Source: Siphonodentalium dalli (Eukaryota; Mollusca; Scaphopoda; Gadilida; Siphonodentaliidae). From it: a stretch of DNA of 64,000 bases. A program made the translations under genes and the position numbers. A model generated the notes under the pieces. That model made no database searches. It worked only from the letters and a program-made list of their open reading frames with translations, and was not told where the DNA came from. The stretch is from NCBI GenBank assembly GCA_032622095.1, contig CP136066.1:191634816-191698815 (forward strand). The letters are read 5' to 3'. Each line of letters begins with the position of its first letter. The stretch's first letter is position 1. Below are positions 35,158 to 46,638 of the stretch, in pieces.

Positions 35158-36183
35158 ATCCATGACAAATTTTATGATAATCAAACTAAAGGTACGACCT
35201 GTAGTCCGTGCTAAAAGATTTAGTCATACAAAGAGTACAATCCAAGATGGCTGCTGGTGGCCATGTTTTTTGGCCGAATGAGCCCAAAATGTCTCTTTCC
35301 CATCTACATTCCAATTTCAACAGCCATGAAAAATTTCATGATGATCAGACTAAAGGTACGACCTGTAGCCCTTGCTAAAGGATTTGGCCATACAAAGAGT
35401 AAAATCCATGTTTTTGGACCGAATGACCCCAAAATTACTCCTTCCCATCTACTTGTCAATATTAACATCCATGACAAATTTCATGATGATCAGACGACCA
35501 GTACGACCTGTAGCCGGTGCTAATGGATTGATTTTTGAAATCAAAGATGGCCGCTGGCGGCCATGTTTTTTATCTGAATTACCCCAAAATGACTCTTTCC
35601 CATTTAAATGTCATTATTAACATCCATGACAAATGTTATGATGATCAGACTAAAGGTACGACCTGTAGCCCGTGCTAAAGGATTTAGTCATACAAAGAGT
35701 AAAATCCAAGATGGCTGCTGGCGGCCATGTTTTTGGGCCGAATGACCCCAAAATTACTCGTTCCCATTTACTTTTCAATATTAACATCCATGACAAATTT
35801 CATGATGATCAGACGAACAGTACGACCTGTAGCCGGTGCTAATGGATTGGATTTTGAAATCAAAGATGGCCGCTGGTGGCCTTGTTTTTTGTCTAAATGA
35901 CCCCAAAATGACTCGTTCCCATCTACATGTCATTATTAACATCCATGACAAATTTCATGATGATCAGACTACAGGTACGACCTGTAGCCCGTGCTAAAGG
36001 ATCTAGTCATGCAAAGAGTAAAATCCAAGATGGCTGCTGGCAGCCATGTTTTTTTGTTTTTTGGCCGAATAACCTCAAAATGACTCGTTCCCATCTATAT
36101 GTCATTGTTAACATCCATGACAAATTTTATGATGATCAGACTAAAGGTACGACCTGTAACCGTGCTAAATGATTTAGTCATGA
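35158..36183. repeat. Satellite of about 160 bp inside the CAC-ended element, B2
   Basis: About seven units, judged by the ATCCATGACAAATTT word (near 35160, 35325, 35468, 35620, 35787, 35941, 36113). Confidence 0.8.
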
Positions 36184-36776
36184 AATCACTAAGACGCGGA
36201 CCGTACCTGATTTCCAGATCTAAGATGTGGAACCATGGATACTAAGAAGTGAAACCCACGTGTTAGCCCGAAAATTGTCTATATAGCATATATCCTTGTA
36301 ACATCTGACAACATAACACCCATAAATCATTACTTGACGTTCTTGTGTAGTATTATTTCACATGGCGTGGTCGCGAAACTATTTTATCTTAGAAAAAATA
36401 ACGATTTTGTCAGTCAACTGCGCCAAATGGTGTGAATTTTTGGTGATCAATGTTTCTTTTAGTGTAAACAAATATATTTGTCATACCAATTTCAGTACAT
36501 TAGCGTTTAGTGTTAACCATAGCTAATAACTGCAAACGGCAGCCGATCAAATTGTGATATATTGTGATAAAACTTACCATTTTTTGGACAACACCCTCCA
36601 TTTTTCTAAAAAATCGACTATGACTGTCAACAAAAATCAGCTAAGAAATGTCACAGAAAACTGCTAAGAAGTGATCTCATAGGAGCAGTTGAGCACCAGT
36701 GACGAGCATATATCTCGGTGACATTGTATATAAGTTAACTAACAGAGCAGTTGTCAAGATTTCCAGGTTCTAGTAT

Positions 36777-37222
36777 AAATACTAATAATGTATAGCATTT
36801 GTAAAGCGCCTTTCCCATGAGGCCCAAAGCGCTCAAAGTTTTTACAATTATTACCCTGATGAGCCTGAACATTCAGTAACCATCTACTGCTCCCCGGGGA
36901 CAGGGGGGGGGGGTACAGCCGGGAGTATGCGAGGATACCATATGGCTAGCATACTGACAAGATCTTTCACTGCTCATTATCAGGTACCCTTGTAATGCAT
37001 GGGTGGTGCAAAGCAGACACAGTACGAGCGACCTTGCTCAAGGGTCACAACTTGGCGCGAGATTCAAACAGTGTACAATCCAACAATTGCACATCGCTCA
37101 ATTCGGCCAAGCCACTGCTGTGTGGAAACTCATAACAGACCACCAGCCAGCCGCGAACTCGCCTTGCTGTGTTGACAGCGAAGACAAGTCCAACGCGCTA
37201 ACCACTGGACCACGGAGCTTGG
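36777..37222 (-). mobile_element. Full-length tRNA-derived SINE, B2
   Basis: TAGTAT at 36771-36776 and 37223-37228. Same insertion as in B1, so it predates the A-B duplication. Confidence 0.85.
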
Positions 37223-37282
37223 TAGTATGGTTTTGATGTCCGAACATGTGGACATGTTCTTGTTGAGGCATGGAGGAATGTA

Positions 37283-37471
37283 ATGAACGACGAAAGGCTG
37301 ATGAATGGATTACACATCTGCGGATTGGAGTTGGCCTCTTGGGTCGACAGGAAGTTGGGCGAGACGGACGAAGAGCGAGTTGAACGGACAGAGATTTGCG
37401 GGAACGACAGAGAGGGAAGAAAGGACGAGGAAAAGAGATACGATAGTGTGCGAAAGACAGAAGGGATCTAG
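37283..37471 (+). CDS. Short charged ORF, B2
   Basis: Counterpart of 26160-26348; same 62 codons and same TAG followed by GTGAGT. Confidence 0.25.
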   Translation: MNDERLMNGLHICGLELASWVDRKLGETDEERVERTEICGNDREGRKDEEKRYDSVRKTEGI

Positions 37472-37954
37472 GTGAGTTAAATAGTTACTGTACACTAGAG
37501 GGCCGTTACACACATACACCTCACCCATGACAATATAACCACACTTTGGTTTAGTCATGAGTCAACCATTGAGGTACACCAGATATACTCTACACTTCAC
37601 TCATGGCCATATAGTCGTACATTCGTGATCATGTATACAGTCACTTCTTGTATACCTATTCGGCTCAACATTGGCCATACAATCACTCCCTATATATCTA
37701 TTTGCCACATTTAAGGCAATATATCCACTCACAATATACATATACACTGCAACCATAACCATATAGTAACTCCTGGTATACATATACACCTCACCAATGG
37801 CCATCCAACCCTTGTATACATACATATATACTTTCCAACTAAGCTAACTTGTGCCCCATCCCTTTTGATTAACTCGTATCATATTTTCAGAATCGATATA
37901 CTAATTTCATTGGAACATTTATCAACTGTATATATAGATGGGTCAACACCGACT

Positions 37955-38223
37955 ATGAGAGGCCACTTCAACTGTCGGAGCAGACATTTAGTGTATTAAT
38001 GTGTGCCCGGTGCCCAGATGTTCACAATATCGGCGAAACGGGACAGAAATTGTATACGAGAATAACAGCAGGACACCGGCAGAGTATCAAAAGCGAGAAA
38101 AAGAGGACACTTGGTAGAGGACATTATAGAGTTCAAGTGATCGAAGGGGGTTTGTCAAACATACGCAGAAGACGAGTCACTAAACAGAAATATATAGCTA
38201 TGTTCAGTAGCTTTCAAACGTGA
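37955..38223 (+). pseudogene. Penelope-like GIY-YIG endonuclease relic, B2
   Basis: Same relic as 26832-27100, but the 74-codon frame from 37999 is open through VIEGG to the stop. The upstream one-base loss at the LVY/MCAR join is shared, so the copy is still broken. Confidence 0.6.
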
Positions 38224-38330
38224 CTTAATATGGACACCGGTCATATGTCATCGTGGCTCTAATTCAGTTTTCTCCTCCAAATTTACGCGCGAAATTAAAC
38301 GCGAAAGTTGTTTACCGAATCTCTAACGTC

Positions 38331-38929
38331 AACGTACGTACGTCTGTGCAACTGAACTGAATGCTTTGCTTTTGTGTTTCATTGCAACTAGATCTGTCAT
38401 CAAATGAAGACTATATATATATTAGTCGTAAGCTTGTGAATGAAAGATTTAATAGGTCTCAAAGGTGTTACTGCAATCACAGCTATCTATCAATAATTAC
38501 ACCCACTTCATTTTCTATAGTAAATTGCCGTTGAGTTTATCAAAGCTAATGTAATTACATCGGATAATTACATTAGGTCGAGATTTTATCAGTGCAACAA
38601 AAACGACCCAAAAGTACTTGCGCGCAATTATATTTGTAGTCCGTTGCATAGTAACTAAGGACGCTATTTTATTCGCACTCGCTTCGCAGTACACATTGTT
38701 TTTCACGAACGCTATGAAAGCTAATAAAAGAATAATAAATAACTATCCAAATAAAGACAATGCCCCAATATAATAAACATTCCCAAGCTGTTTACAGAGT
38801 GTAAATTTGGTCGTATTTGCGACGTTTCGTTACGAAATGCATGACTAAACATACACAACTTTTTAGTTTTCGTTTCATTTATAATTTTATTTACATTTTC
38901 CCAGCAGGCACCACTTGTCATTTTGTTAG
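38331..38929. other. Unique sequence after the duplication
   Basis: No gene recognised. A small palindrome (CTAATGTAATTAC...GTAATTACATTAG) lies at about 38547-38576. Confidence 0.4.
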
Positions 38930-39054
38930 ACCACAGGAGTGTGGAACTTGATTAATAATTGCATTAATTAGCCTAATTACCATTTTTTTGGCCAAAAAAA
39001 ATGCTAATTAGCATAATTAAGGCAGTTATTGATAAAGTTCCAAGCTCCTGTGGT
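38930..39054. mobile_element. Short TIR MITE (125 bp)
   Basis: ACCACAGGAG and TGGAACTTGAT at the left mirror ATAAAGTTCCA and CTCCTGTGGT at the right. The centre has a TTTGGCCAAA core and AATTAGC/GCTAATT pairs. No clear target duplication. Confidence 0.65.
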
Positions 39055-39169
39055 AAGAGTATTAAATTTAGTGGTTATATTCTGGGCACTACAAATACAA
39101 TTTATATTATAGGATGAAATTTTTAATTACTGTTTACAGATGTCCCCAAACATTGTACCAGTCCCGTGA

Positions 39170-39930
39170 GAAAAGTGCAACATATTTTCCCCCTTCGTCT
39201 CAGTGTAACGATATGTTACAAAGCGTTTCATGATTTCTGAGATTCCACAGAGACTGGCCCTACAAACTGAAACTTACAAAGTCCCCGTAAAAAAAATATG
39301 CAGCATTCAATGTTTCTTCACCTCCTTTTATTGTAGCGATATGTTGCAAAGTGTTATGAGGCGTTACCGGTACATTTTACAAATGATATATTTAAGAAAC
39401 TCATCTCAATGCAGCGATATGTTACAAAGTGTTACGAATCGTTATATGATTTCAGAGATCCACAGTGACCGCTCGTAGACAGGACTGTGTTACAAATGAT
39501 ATAAAGTCCCTGTGAGAAAACTGCAGTATATTTTTTCAACTCGTCTCAGTGTAGCGATAAATTGTTACGAAGCATTACGTTACATGTGCAACAGAACGAG
39601 ATAAAGAGAGAGTGAGAGAGAAGTGTGGGAGTCGCACCGAAAGTTGGTAGCACCCGGAATCCCAAGCCGGTCACACATCCATGGAATAACCGAGCCCGAC
39701 GTTGCTTAACTTTGGTTATCACACAAAGCGTGTAACGACCGTGACCTATCGATCAGAGAAGTCATCGGCCATCTATATTTACAACGCGACCGCTATACAC
39801 ATGATTTCTGAGATCCACAGAGACCACTCGTTGATTGGTGTTACAAATAATGCAACGTCCCTGTGCAGGATATTTCTTCAACTCGTCTCAGTGTACCGAT
39901 ATGTTAAAAAGTGTTACAAAGGACGAATGT
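39170..39930. repeat. Degenerate tandem repeat with CGATATGTTAC words
   Basis: TAGCGATATGTTACAAAG-like words near 39208, 39348, 39415, 39560 and 39896; TTCTGAGATCCACAG words near 39232, 39448 and 39803; CTCGTCTCAGTGTA words near 39197, 39540 and 39880. Spacing is irregular. Confidence 0.5.
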
Positions 39931-40487
39931 TTACGTGTCTGCATTATCTGGACACAAGCGATTTAATAATCACTTTAAATTTTACCAAATATATTAGTTT
40001 TTGAAAAATAAATCATCTTAAAATTCCTTAAATGCCATGATGATTTAATTCTTCTGAAAACTTGTTTCTCGGTAAAATCACAATGACACAAAATGACTGC
40101 GAAAAATCGAGAATTGATTTTGGCTCACTGCCGATAGATAGGAGGATTCCTGTAAGAAAATTCTCACTAAACTTTTTGATTATCGCATGTTCATGATTCC
40201 CAGTTGACATGGAGACTAACTGTATATTTTCCTCTTCCAAAATTCTGCTAATAATGTTTAATTTTGATCAAAAGTTTATTAATGTTTTGTTTCGTCCTTG
40301 ACATACGTTCGGGAAAAACCCACTCGATCTGCAGATCGATCGATATTATTCGGACGGGAATGCAGCGATTTGTTTTCGGCTCAAGTCTTGTCTGTTATTT
40401 GAGAACATATAGTTCATTGTTTCAATCGCATTTTAAGGGCGAATATGTCTTTAAAATCAATATATTTAACAATCGATGGCATAATTA

Positions 40488-40642
40488 TAAGGAATAATCT
40501 CGGTTTCCTAATGTAATTACACAGTCTAAAGTCATATGCCGAATCACAAACTCTTATAAATCGCTTCGCGATTTATAGGTTTGTGATTCGGCATATGCCT
40601 TTAGACTGTGTAATTACATTAGGAAACCGAGATTATTCCTTA
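40488..40642. mobile_element. Near-perfect foldback (155 bp)
   Basis: TAAGGAATAATCTCGG at the left is matched by CCGAGATTATTCCTTA at the right, and pairing continues through ATGCCGAATCACAAAC to a centre at TCGCTTCGCGA. Only a few mismatches over about 70 bases per arm. Confidence 0.8.
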
Positions 40643-40854
40643 ATAAACCAAAACGGCTAATCATATTATAGTAGTCTTGGAGGTAGCCGTATAGGTCTTG
40701 ACAATTGTATAATAATTATTAGAGATAATAACAACTTTTAGACCTATCATGAGTAATTCCACAAGCTTTCGGTTTTACAACATTCGTCGGGTGGTAGATA
40801 AGAGAACAATGAAATATAGAAGAAGAAAGTTACAGTTCACGACGTGTATATATA

Positions 40855-41011
40855 CAATCAACATCGTTTTCGCTGCATCAGTCGGCTTATAGGAGTGTCT
40901 GATGCCGAATTACATACTGTATAAATTCGTGAAGAGATATTATACTAAGTATGTAGTTCGGCATCAGACACTTCTATACTCGGACAGATGCATCGCAAAC
41001 GACGTTGATTG
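40855..41011. repeat. Imperfect foldback (157 bp), possibly inside a gypsy LTR
   Basis: CAATCAACATCG pairs with CGACGTTGATTG, and GTGTCTGATGCCGAA with TTCGGCATCAGACAC. It lies just beyond the predicted start of the 3' LTR of the minus-strand gypsy element. It shares GCCGAAT and ATGCCGAA words with 40488-40642. Confidence 0.65.
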
Positions 41012-41089
41012 CTTATAATTACGACAATCCGCATATATGTTGATGATTAAACTAGTATCACATCCTCCAGGTATTGAAATTTATGCTAT

Positions 41090-41300
41090 TTACACTACAT
41101 AGTCATTTAGTTTTTTTGGTTTACTTCGCAGCCTAGTTGACCGTCGCTCCCCCAGCACATGTCCATCACTTGAATTAGCGTTTGGTCTTTGTGGTGCCAA
41201 GTGAATTTGTAAAGCTTCTGCATGGCTTCTTATTTGAGCACGGTTGCGTCTAAACAGTCCATTATCTCCACCGATGAGATAAGAACGCTCATCCAGCCTG
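41090..41300 (-). pseudogene. gypsy pol C-terminus
   Basis: Reads GLFRRNRAQIR (the 'RNR' strand of the C-terminal module) and ends in a basic ERRSTRLRSKPKKLNDYV tail before the stop. Separated from integrase by the MITE at 41316-42006. The apparent start Met is contributed by the inserted MITE. Confidence 0.7.
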
Positions 41301-41315
41301 TCTTTGCATGCACCT

Positions 41316-42006
41316 AATACGCACAAGCTTGACTACCAAGAGATATCTTATCGGGGTCCACGATATGATGGCTCTTGGTATACAATCGCGACCACGAGAG
41401 GCACGCGTGCTTTCGATTGAATATCATATTTAATATGAAGGGTAATAACTCTATAAATAATTTTTTTGACGAAATGACGGCGATTTGTATGAGAAATTGC
41501 AACACCACAATAGATCAACTTTGGAGAAATATAAGTCAAATTCTTCCCTTGGGTGTGTGGGTTTGGGGGAGGTTTGGGGTACGCTCTTTAAAACACTTCT
41601 CCAAATATGTCCGTTATTTCGTCAAAGACACCTTTTCAAATATCTCCGTTATTTCGTTTATAAAAATAATTTCATATTTATATATTTCGTTCTATATTTC
41701 TCCCTATTTCGCTATTTCGCTGTATGTTCCTATTTCGAGTTTTCGTTCTATTTCGCTATTTCGCTATTTCGCTGTATTTTCCTATTTCGATTTTCGATGT
41801 ATTTTCCTATTTCGCTTTTTCGTTTTATTTTATATTTCGATATTTCGCTATATTTGACATATTATGGGATATGGTATTATATGATACCCAACATTCTGAT
41901 ATTCAATCGAACATCACGTGCCTCCCGTGGTCGCGATTGTATACCAAGAGCCATCATATCGTGGATCCCGATAAGATATCTCTTGGTAGTCAAGCTTGTG
42001 CGTATT
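41316..42006. mobile_element. Long-TIR MITE inserted in gypsy integrase (691 bp)
   Basis: About 110-base TIRs beginning AATACGCACAAGCTTGACTA. The 11-base word GCCTGTCTTTG occurs at 41296-41306 and 42007-42017, with nine extra bases (CATGCACCT) between the left copy and the TIR. Long TIRs and a roughly 9 to 11-bp duplication suggest the Mutator-like class. The centre (41690-41860) is a TATTTCGC-type repeat that produces the Phe/Tyr/Ser-rich ORFs at 41375-42056. Confidence 0.75.
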
Positions 42007-42029
42007 GCCTGTCTTTGATAGTTCCTTTC

Positions 42030-42760
42030 TTCCACTCTTTGTCACCAAGTTTATAAGGTTTCATGTATACTTTTCGCCTTGCACCAAAGGTTAAAGTTCC
42101 TTAGATGACCTGTTATTGTATATTTTTTGTTTCATTTGATTGTCATCTAGTTGTTTTGTCTCATTTTTTATATCTATACTCGGTACAGGCAATGATTCAC
42201 TTGTAGGAATTATTGTCCTTGTGCGGCGAAACAAACTTCTCTGGGCTGGACTGGTATCAATTCCTGTGCTGGGTGTATTCCGGGTCTTTAAAAGAGCTTC
42301 ACTGCTGATTCCACTTTACCATTTGATTGGTTGTGGTATGGTGAAGATGGTGTGTGTATGTACAAATCCCTATTTTTCACGAACATTTTGAAACTCAGAC
42401 CCAAGAAACTGACTCGCACTATCACTATCACTAAAATGTCTGGAATTCCATAGCGACTGAAATGAGCTTTCAATTTGTGGATGATTGTTTTAGCAGAAGT
42501 ACTCGGCAGAAAGGCTATCTCCCAAAAAATTGACCGATAGTCTGTAGTGATCAGATAGTCTTTATTCCTATATGTCATAATATCAACCCCAACCATTTGC
42601 CATGGTCTGTTAGGAATATCATGTGGCATTAGCGGTTCTTTACATTAAGCAGTTTCATATTTACGACATATTTCAGTTCTGCATCCATTGTATCAATTCA
42701 GCATTCATTCCCGAGCGCCACGAAGACAATTACTAGTACTTGTGTGTCCAATGTGAATAT
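42030..42760 (-). pseudogene. gypsy integrase
   Basis: Minus strand: the end of the zinc-binding domain (CRTEICRKY), then RPWQMVGVDI with the first catalytic Asp, a YLITTDY strand, the SSPYHNQSNGKVESAVK block with the catalytic Glu, then a NTPSTGI...SPAQR...RRTRT segment in another frame. The middle catalytic block (normally DNGxQF) is corrupted: Gln-Phe is readable only in a shifted frame. Broken by frameshifts. Confidence 0.75.
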
Positions 42761-43200
42761 CATCCTTCGGTTTTTTTCGCGATTGTTTGTGAGATCACGA
42801 CACACTCTCCGTGAAATACCAGGCCATCAGTTATGGCCAGTTCATCCCAGTAATCCTGGTGGTCTTTGAATACAGTCACATGCCTTCCAAATGTGAATTG
42901 GTGCCATTTCTCCAATGACCAAACTACCAATAACATCTCCCGTTCAATGGGACAATAGAGACTTTCAACATCTGTCATTGTCCGACTGGCATAATCAATA
43001 GCCCGTCCATCTTGCATTAGTATAGCACCCATCGCTAACTGACTGGAGTCACATTGAATGGTTTCCGGCTTTGCATTGTCGAAGTAGGCCAACACGGGCG
43101 TGTTGGTTTGAGCATGTTTCAGCATTGTGAATGATTTGTCTTGAGACTGTTCCCATGTCCATTCAACATATTTTAATCGGTAGCATCATCTCGGTAAACT
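42740..43200 (-). pseudogene. gypsy RNase H domain
   Basis: The open stretch 42760-43125 contains QCDSSQLAMGAIL with a catalytic Asp, YASRTMTDVE, the IEREMLLVVWSLEKWHQ helix with the catalytic Glu, FTFGRHVTVFKDHQ, as in Ty3/gypsy pol. The following DH-PL motif is changed (DHQDY), and the frame ends soon after. Confidence 0.75.
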
Positions 43201-43439
43201 TTGAGAGAAATTTTGCTAAATAGTTAACAGTTCCCATTAGCATTTTACCTCTTCTCTATTCTTTGGTGATGCCAGGTTGGTGACAGCTTCCACTTTTCGG
43301 GATCTATTTTAAGGCCTTCAGAGCCTATGATGTGAACGACAAATTTTAGTTCCTGAACTCCAAATTTACATTTTGAATAATTGAATTTTATTCCATGTTG
43401 TTCAGCCCGGCAGAGTAAGTTGCGCAGTAGGTTGTCGTG

Positions 43440-44134
43440 TTCTATTTAGCTGGAACCATGACAAATGACACGTAATCTGCATTACAACTCACGCACTCAA
43501 TGCCCTCCAGAGCTTGGTGTAGTCGCTGTTTTCACTCGAGACTTTGAGGCCAAATGGTAAACGGAACCAACGATATATTGTACCGAAAGGTATATCAAAT
43601 GTTGTGAGAAGGCTTGACTCTTCATCAAGACGGCAGTGGAGATATACCTGGCGAAGATCTAAAATTGAGAAAGTAGTAGATGATGACAACGTCGGAAGTA
43701 TATTTCCAAGTCCTGGTAGACGGTAATGTTCCCTCTTAAGTGCAATGTTAAGAGACCTTGGATCGATGCATATTCTGAGTTCACCACTCCGTTTAGTGGC
43801 TACTGCCGTTTGGTTCACCCAGTCTGTTGGTTGATCAACTTTCGTAATTATACTAGCTTTCTCCAGACTGTCAAGTTTTTTTCTTTACATCATATTTCAT
43901 CGCTTCTGGCATCGTACGTGTAGGTTAATTGTTGGAGTACCATTATGGTTAAATGCACTTCTCCACCTGGAAGGTTCCCGACCTCAGTTTCATCGAAAAC
44001 TCTTGGGAACGATTTCACCCATTCAGATTCTGTGCTTACACATGTAACTATTTGCGAGTCCGATGTCAGTTTCAGATTGTGATAGTTCACATTTATCAAC
44101 TGCATCTTCTCAGCTGCTGACCGGCTTAGTACAA
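43440..44134 (-). pseudogene. gypsy reverse transcriptase
   Basis: 43489-43818 reads through WVNQTAVATKRSGELRICID, DPRSLNIALKREHY, FSILDLRQVYLHCRLDE, LTTFDIPFGTIYRWFRLPFGL: fingers and palm motifs with the first catalytic Asp. The A/YxDD box reads ADYV at about 43463-43485, so the second Asp of the pair is Tyr and the enzyme would be dead. 43890-44134 holds the protease-RT connection (GEVHLTI). The upstream end is cut by the insertion at 44135. Confidence 0.8.
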
Positions 44135-46020
44135 CCCCTGTCACACTCAGGCCGGCGCTCTCACTGCGCTGCAAAAGTACCAACATATGAGTAACAGGCA
44201 GGAGGAGCGCCGAAAACTGTCGAAAATTGTCAAACTTTTAAAACAAAGTATGCTCCTATTGCGTTCCTACTTTGTCAAGTCTCACGCTCTTAGTGCGTTC
44301 AAGCCGCTGTCATTGTGATGCTAGTACGTTCTCAATAAGTTCGCAAAACGTTCTCTGCGCGGGCGCGGAGAGTATAGATAGCGCCTCCTGCGTTCTCCAA
44401 TCATAGTCAGTTTTTAGGTTGTGGGGAAAATACCCAACACTCCGCAATAGATTAGCTGTCCGATTAAACTACTGTCACACTCCGCTGCGATCAGGCCGGC
44501 GCTTGCATTGCGCTGAAAAATAATCAAAGCGCCAAGCAAAGCGCAGTGAGGTATCCAAGAACGTATTGGTGACACAGTGGACACTGGCTAGGACGGGAGA
44601 GGGTCCCCGTGATCGCATCAGAGCGCCAGAGCGCCAGAGCGCCGCGCTTGTTTTGTGCATGCACAAAACAAGCGCAGAGGTTCGGCGTTGTGACCAGGCG
44701 TAGTACCGTCGCCATGACAGCGCAAAGCGTACTAACAACGCAATGACAACGACTTGAACGCATTAAGAGCGTTTACGACGTGGAGGAAACGCAGTGAGAG
44801 CGTGTGAGAGCGTGAGACTTGACAAAGCAGGAACGCAATGGGTCGTAAAAAGAGCGCGATGAAAACGTGATAAGCGGGATAGGGGCATAGCTTGTCACGC
44901 GCGCCGAATGTATGACTGGTGGGGAGTTTCTCGTTTCGCGTGCGGGCTGACATTATCAATGGGTGTTTTATTAGTTTTATTTATAGAATGGGAATATTTA
45001 AAAGTCAAACTGCGAGCTGGAGGCCGAGTCCCGTAAAAGGTGCTTGTAGTTGGGGAAATTAAATTTCGTTTATTGTGTTAATCAACGTTGATTAATGTTG
45101 ATTTTTGGTTTGTGGTAAACTATATGTGTATTACAAATGAAAGAAATTTCTGCAGCCCACTGGGGGTTGTGGTCGGAGACGGTCGAGTCGACCACCGGTT
45201 CGTTAATTAGGTGCTGGTTGTTATTGTTATTTAACGGAATTCTGAGTTGGTCATTCGATCTTGAGCGCGTTACCATTTCTTACATTGGTTCTCTTGTTTT
45301 AACAGATTGAAAATTTCTGACAATTTTCCGCGCTTCCACTGTGCTTTACTCGTATTTTGATACTTTTTTAACTCAAAGCAAATGCCAGCTTGATCGCAGC
45401 GGAGTGTGGCAGTGGTATGAGCAGACCGCATTTCAAAGTGCATGGGATCGTAGTGTAAACCTGCTGTAAACGCCGGAAGAACGCCATGTATAACGCTTGG
45501 GCGTAAAGCGAGCGCCAGAGTCGCAGTGGCAGCACAATGTGGACGTTCTATGAGCGGGAACCAGTCCATAACACCCCATGACAGCGCAGAAAGAGCGCAA
45601 TACGTTTTGGACAGAGCCTCATTGAGCGTATTAAGGACGGGAAAGGCACGTAGGGATAATTTTATTAAGCTTACTGTAGTCGCAAAAGACAAGATTAATT
45701 TCTTGCTGCGACCACGAGAAGCTAATATGCGCTCTTGCTACGTACACATAACGCTCACGTCGCTCGATTGGCGCTTCGCTTTGCGCTGTCACGACGACAG
45801 TACTACGTCCTGGTCAGAACCCCGAGCCTCTGCGCTTGTTTTGTGCATGCATAAAACAAGCGTGGCGCTCTGGCACCTATGGGCGACCATGAAGATCCTC
45901 GGCCGTTGTAGCCAGTGTCCACTGCGTCACCAATCGGTTCTTGGAGACCTTAGTGCGTTTAGGTGGGCGCTTTGATACTTTTGCAGCGCAATGAGAGCGC
46001 CGGCCTGAGTGTGACAGGGG
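44135..46020. mobile_element. DNA transposon family with CCCCTGTCACACT ends, nested (1.89 kb)
   Basis: Perfect TIR of about 45 bases (CCCCTGTCACACTCAGGC at the left, complement at the right). GGCTTA is found on both sides (44123-44128; 46019-46024), with six extra bases on the left, as a possible target duplication. A second pair of related ends lies inside (ACTGTCACACTCCGCTGCG near 44471, complement near 45395-45417), and 44480-44735 is a further inverted copy of about 45770-46010. So one member sits in or beside another. Many GAGCGC/AACGC words. The ORF at 45082-45276 (minus) is unassigned. Superfamily unknown. Confidence 0.7.
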
Positions 46021-46175
46021 CTTAACGGAGTGAGGTCTTGTTCCACGATCACGAAATTAACTTTATACTTAGTAACGGAGTGAGGTCTTGTTCCACTATC
46101 ATGAAATTAACTTTATACTTAGTAACGGAGTGAGGTCTTGTTCCACGATCACGAAAATAACGTTATACTTCCGAT
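46021..46175. repeat. Three tandem 50-bp repeats in gypsy pol
   Basis: AACGGAGTGAGGTCTTGTTCC starts at 46024, 46074 and 46124 (period 50). The unit lies in the protease-RT linker, where the minus strand reads VEQDLTPL. Fifty is not a multiple of three, so the triplication breaks the frame. Confidence 0.85.
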
Positions 46176-46236
46176 CATTGGCATGATTCAGTACTTTGAT
46201 GTTCACGCGCCCCAGTGCACCGAGTGTTGATCCATT

Positions 46237-46620
46237 TCACATCTTCAGTTGAATAGTGGCTGGTGATATTTCCGCATCCATCGCATGTCTTTTTGGCACT
46301 ACATTTACTGACGCAGCACAGTCAACTTGAAACTTTACAGATTGACGATTCATAAGGATCTCACAGTATATTGGCTGATTGTTGCTTATTGAATTAGCAT
46401 ATGCAGTTTCAACAGTTACAGAACTGATACTTTCACAATAAGATGAGTAGTCAGGTGGGTCATTATGTGGTTTTCCATAATTAACTTGTGCTCGGCAAAC
46501 ATAATAAGAACTGAAGTGGTTTTTCAAAAGGCAGACATTGCACTTTTTGCCCCAAGCTGGACAGAGTTCCTTTTAGAATTTGTGAAACTGGTTGCAAAAT
46601 TTACACTTCAATGAGGCAGA
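46237..46620 (-). pseudogene. gypsy CCHC knuckle and aspartic protease
   Basis: The minus strand reads CKFCNQFH, a stop, then CPAWGKKCNVCLLKNHFSSYYVC: two linked Cys/His knuckles as at the gag-pol border. About 70 residues later comes FQVDCAASVNVVP, the protease flap-side active site where D-[TS]-G-A is usual; here Thr-Gly has become Cys-Ala, probably inactivating. Confidence 0.75.
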
Positions 46621-46638
46621 TTGATTTTGGCTTTGCAG

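Larger units (their letters stand above)
33355..36701. mobile_element. CAC-ended TIR element with 5-bp target duplication, B2
   Basis: ACGAG at 33350-33354 and 36702-36706. Longer than B1 because the internal satellite has about two more units. Confidence 0.7.
29996..38330. repeat. Segment B, copy 2
   Basis: Duplicate of 19136-27207. Differences include 17 extra bases near 30495, one extra G in the gypsy remnant, two fewer satellite units missing than B1 (about seven against five), and one fewer poly-C repeat unit. It ends at CTCTAACGTC, then enters unique sequence. Confidence 0.9.

Noticed and set aside
41375-42056. ORFs of 110 to 177 codons rich in Phe, Tyr, Ser
   Set aside because: They translate the TATTTCGC repeat inside a MITE.
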